Source: Formicarius rufipectus (Eukaryota > Chordata > Aves > Passeriformes > Formicariidae). From it: DNA of 64,000 nt. The DNA lies in NCBI GenBank assembly GCA_013399695.1, contig VXAU01001280.1, forward strand, positions 1 to 64,000. Direction: 5' to 3'. The notes below the pieces were generated by a model that saw nothing but the letters and a program-made list of their open reading frames with translations, was not told the DNA's origin and did no database searches. Each line of letters opens with the position of its first letter. Within the stretch, counting starts at the first letter, position 1. The translations under genes and the position numbers were made by a program. Of this stretch, positions 61,281-64,000 are shown piece after piece.

Positions 61281-64000
61281 CCGTCATTGCAGCGGTGCCC
61301 AGTGTGAAGATAAAAAAAGTGCATTCCCTCTACAGTCTATTCAGATGAGTTTTGGTGGATACTAGGGCAGGTTTGTGGATGTATTGGATGCTTTACAGAG
61401 ACTGAAGTCCAGTGAGCAAATTGTTCCCTTAGTAGAGTATCATATTCAAATAATCAAAGTTTTCAAAAAACATTTTGATATTTTGGGGAGGGAAGTGACT
61501 GTGGCAAGCAAATACCTTGCAATATGTGCAGCTGACTAATTGCAATGAACATCCATGGGAAACATACACATCAATGATTTTTTTTCTTTTTTTTTCAGAA
61601 GATACATTTTTTGGAAAAGATCTAACACAGTATTTCCTGACATCATTATATATAAAAAGCCAGATCTTATGAGTTCATTATGCTCATATATAGGTTTTGT
61701 TTCATGGTTCTATTTTTATTCTATGTGTCATATTGAAGAAAAATATTTGGTTAATTAAGAGTACCTTGTAGGGTAATTTTATTTCAGATGGATATGTATT
61801 ATGTATTTATGTATTAAAATTTTAATTTATTGTGTACTGTGCATTTGTTGTTCTAAAACCTTTTGGATGCCAGTACATATCTTACACATATCTTTTTTTT
61901 AAAACAGAGATGAGTTTGTAATTTGCACTAGGTATCATAAATGTTTTATATGGAACAACATTTGTAAATGCTTCCACACTCTTAGAATGTTTTCTCTTGT
62001 GCTAAAAATTCCAGTACACTTACCAATTACTTGCAAAATACATGCGGAGGTTCACTTGTAATTAAATTTTCTATTATGGTTATGTCAAAGAGTGAGGTGT
62101 CAGTTTGTATTGGAATTTTCAACTAAGATTTTATTTATTTGAAGGGGAAATAAATTGTCTATGAAAAAATTTGCTTCAAGTAGCCACTTACTTGTGTACA
62201 CAGGAAACAGCAAAGAATCACAGTCTTCATACTTGAATGACAATACTAAAATTGTTTGACATAGAAGTAATCATTTAAAATGAGAATAAAAAACTGTATA
62301 GAGGTGTCAATTCAGTTAAACAGTCAAACACTTTCTAAAATTCCACCAAGCATTAGTACTTTTTTCTGTTCAAAACTTATGAGTTACTAGACAAATGTAA
62401 TAGGATTTAAGGTTACTCATGCTCTAAATAGTCTACATGGAGAAACAGACCATAAAGTTAGTTACTTGATGATGAGTTGGCCTATGTGGAGTCTCTGTTT
62501 TCAGTGCAAAATAGTTTTAGAAATGTTATGGAAACACAAAACATGAAATAATAAATTAATATCCTGTTGAAAAAAGCTTGAATAATGGAACAATGACATG
62601 GAGAGCAAATGTAAGATTGACAGTCTTGTAAAACATCAAAATGAATAGCCTTAAAAGAGCTCTATTTCCTACAGGCCAGAAACACTTCCTACCACATCAC
62701 ATGCATCCCTAAAACTTCCAAACCACAGCTCATTTCTTTGGTTTACAAGTGAAGACAGACTGCTGTGGTGGTTTTCCAAGCCAATGGGCAATCTCTGCCC
62801 TGGCATCTGTCCCCATTCTCCTTGGCTGCATGTGCCTATTGCTTTCCTGATGCCAAATTCAGCACTGCAGGAAGAGGTGGAAGAATAGACTGTGCCTGAA
62901 ATGGAACCCATATTTGTAGATGTGACCATAAAGCTAAAGCCAAGGTGATTGAATCTGGCCATGTGCTTCATGTTTAATGAAATGAAATGTCCCCTTATAA
63001 AAGCAGTACTTATATGCCTGAAGTGCAAAGGGTTTATTTCTGCATGTTCTCTTGAGCCCTTCTTATCCCTTGTGGTCAAAGGTAACTAATTTAACAATTT
63101 ACTACACTTTGGAAACATATTTCTACAAAGATACATAAAAAATATAGCATAGAAAACCTATATGAAAGTACTCCTAAGGAGTCTGATAATGGGCTGAAAA
63201 TGAGGATTAGAGTTCAATAAACTACCTGGGACATAAGGGGTACTAATATTTTATAGATCCACCACAGTAAATTTAAAGAATTGTGCACTGAACGCTAAAA
63301 ATAAAAGAAGAATATTTTCCTGAAAATAGCATTTTAAAAAATGAAAACTGATTTAACTGAAGTGTTTTGAATGTTGGCTAGTAGTTACTAAGTCTTTCTA
63401 TATGTTCTTCCTGATAGAATTAATATATAAATGCAATAATTTACATTTCAGTCAGACTTCAGTATCAGGAGTGTACAGAGGGACTCTGATCATGTAGTTC
63501 CAAATAATTTTACTGGCAGTATTTCCTATGTAGCATTATTAAGGGACCAGGCACCTAACTAGACATACTGGCTGACATGATCTATACTATGAATGAGATG
63601 AAAATTAAAGGAACAATATTCATTTAACAGCCATAATTTAAGGCTCTAATTGTATGCTTACCCATGTCTGATTGTCATGTTGCAGCATACTAAAGGCTCT
63701 AATCTGTCCATAATTGCATGTGAAGTAGTGTGGATAGCTGTTATCCTAGTACAGGTGCTGTTCCCCTAGTCTACTGAGGTTTTTAAGGATGGATATCCTA
63801 AGAGAATTTCTGGTTTGATTAATTTCCTGGATATGAAACCCCAAAATTCTAAAAGCAAGCCAAGAGTTTTATATTCTCAGATTTCTACTGGAGGGAGAGG
63901 GGGAACAATTGTTTTCTAGAGTGTTTATTGCTCTTCATAATTAGTGTTCAGTATTTAGCATTGTTTGAGAGCTTCACAAGATTTCTTTATTTAATTTTTT

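Larger units (their letters stand above)
58331..64000. other. Noncoding AT-rich interval to the window end
   Basis: No gene or transposon recognised. It includes a single ambiguous base at 60211 after an A-run, a CCAAT plus CRE cluster at 61264-61286, and a 136-codon minus-strand open frame at 62669-63079 without recognisable domains. Confidence 0.55.

Noticed and set aside
1..64000. CRISPR array, rRNA, bacterial operon, mitochondrial insertion, telomeric repeat or hepadnavirus-like insertion
   Set aside because: I looked for characteristic repeats and protein motifs and saw none. The retroelement content shows ordinary avian nuclear DNA.

Overview
The window looks like AT-rich nuclear DNA of a bird, most likely a passerine. 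The evidence for a bird is repeated 3' ends of CR1 LINEs, with the avian ending of a CCCTTCCAACC-type block followed by ATTCTATGATTCTATGA-type octamers, plus a short ERV LTR of the type common in birds. The evidence for a passerine is one degraded SINE near 41.8 kb, which joins a tRNA-Ile-like head to a CR1 tail. From memory, that is the TguSINE1 architecture described in songbirds. No other organism type fits: there are no bacterial operons, no rRNA and no CRISPR.

No protein-coding exon of a recognisable host gene could be supported. Open frames reach at most 166 codons, have no recognisable domain and mostly overlap other open frames. The window is therefore a stretch of gene desert or a very large intron. 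Identified repeats cover only about 3 kb, which is normal for a bird.

Layout: 1-2.5 kb is noncoding; 2.5-3.1 kb is a CR1 3' fragment; 3.1-16.3 kb is noncoding with simple repeats; 16.3-21.1 kb is a disturbed interval. In the disturbed interval a 1,097-bp block occurs twice with no difference that I could see. The copies are separated by a 179-bp repeat of DNA from 3.5 kb upstream, with a single 'n' at each join, which looks like an assembly artefact. A 29-bp gap follows at 21.56 kb. From 21.6 to 29.8 kb the DNA is noncoding with stretches that read like conserved noncoding elements. A CR1 fragment lies at 29.8-30.4 kb, and a G-quadruplex-forming tract plus a 66-bp CR1 tail at 31.3 kb. From 31.4 to 41.8 kb is noncoding, the SINE is at 41.8 kb, and 41.9-50.8 kb is noncoding. 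At 50.8-51.1 kb is a solo ERV LTR with a perfect 6-bp target duplication. At 51.5-52.9 kb is an internally deleted CR1 that keeps recognisable endonuclease and reverse-transcriptase motifs. From 52.9 kb to the end is noncoding, with a GC-richer block at 57.1-58.3 kb and a CCAAT plus palindromic CRE cluster at 61.26 kb.

No new multi-gene system was found. The strongest observations are the solo LTR, the tRNA/CR1 chimeric SINE, the probable false duplication, and several candidate regulatory or conserved segments whose status needs alignment to other bird genomes.
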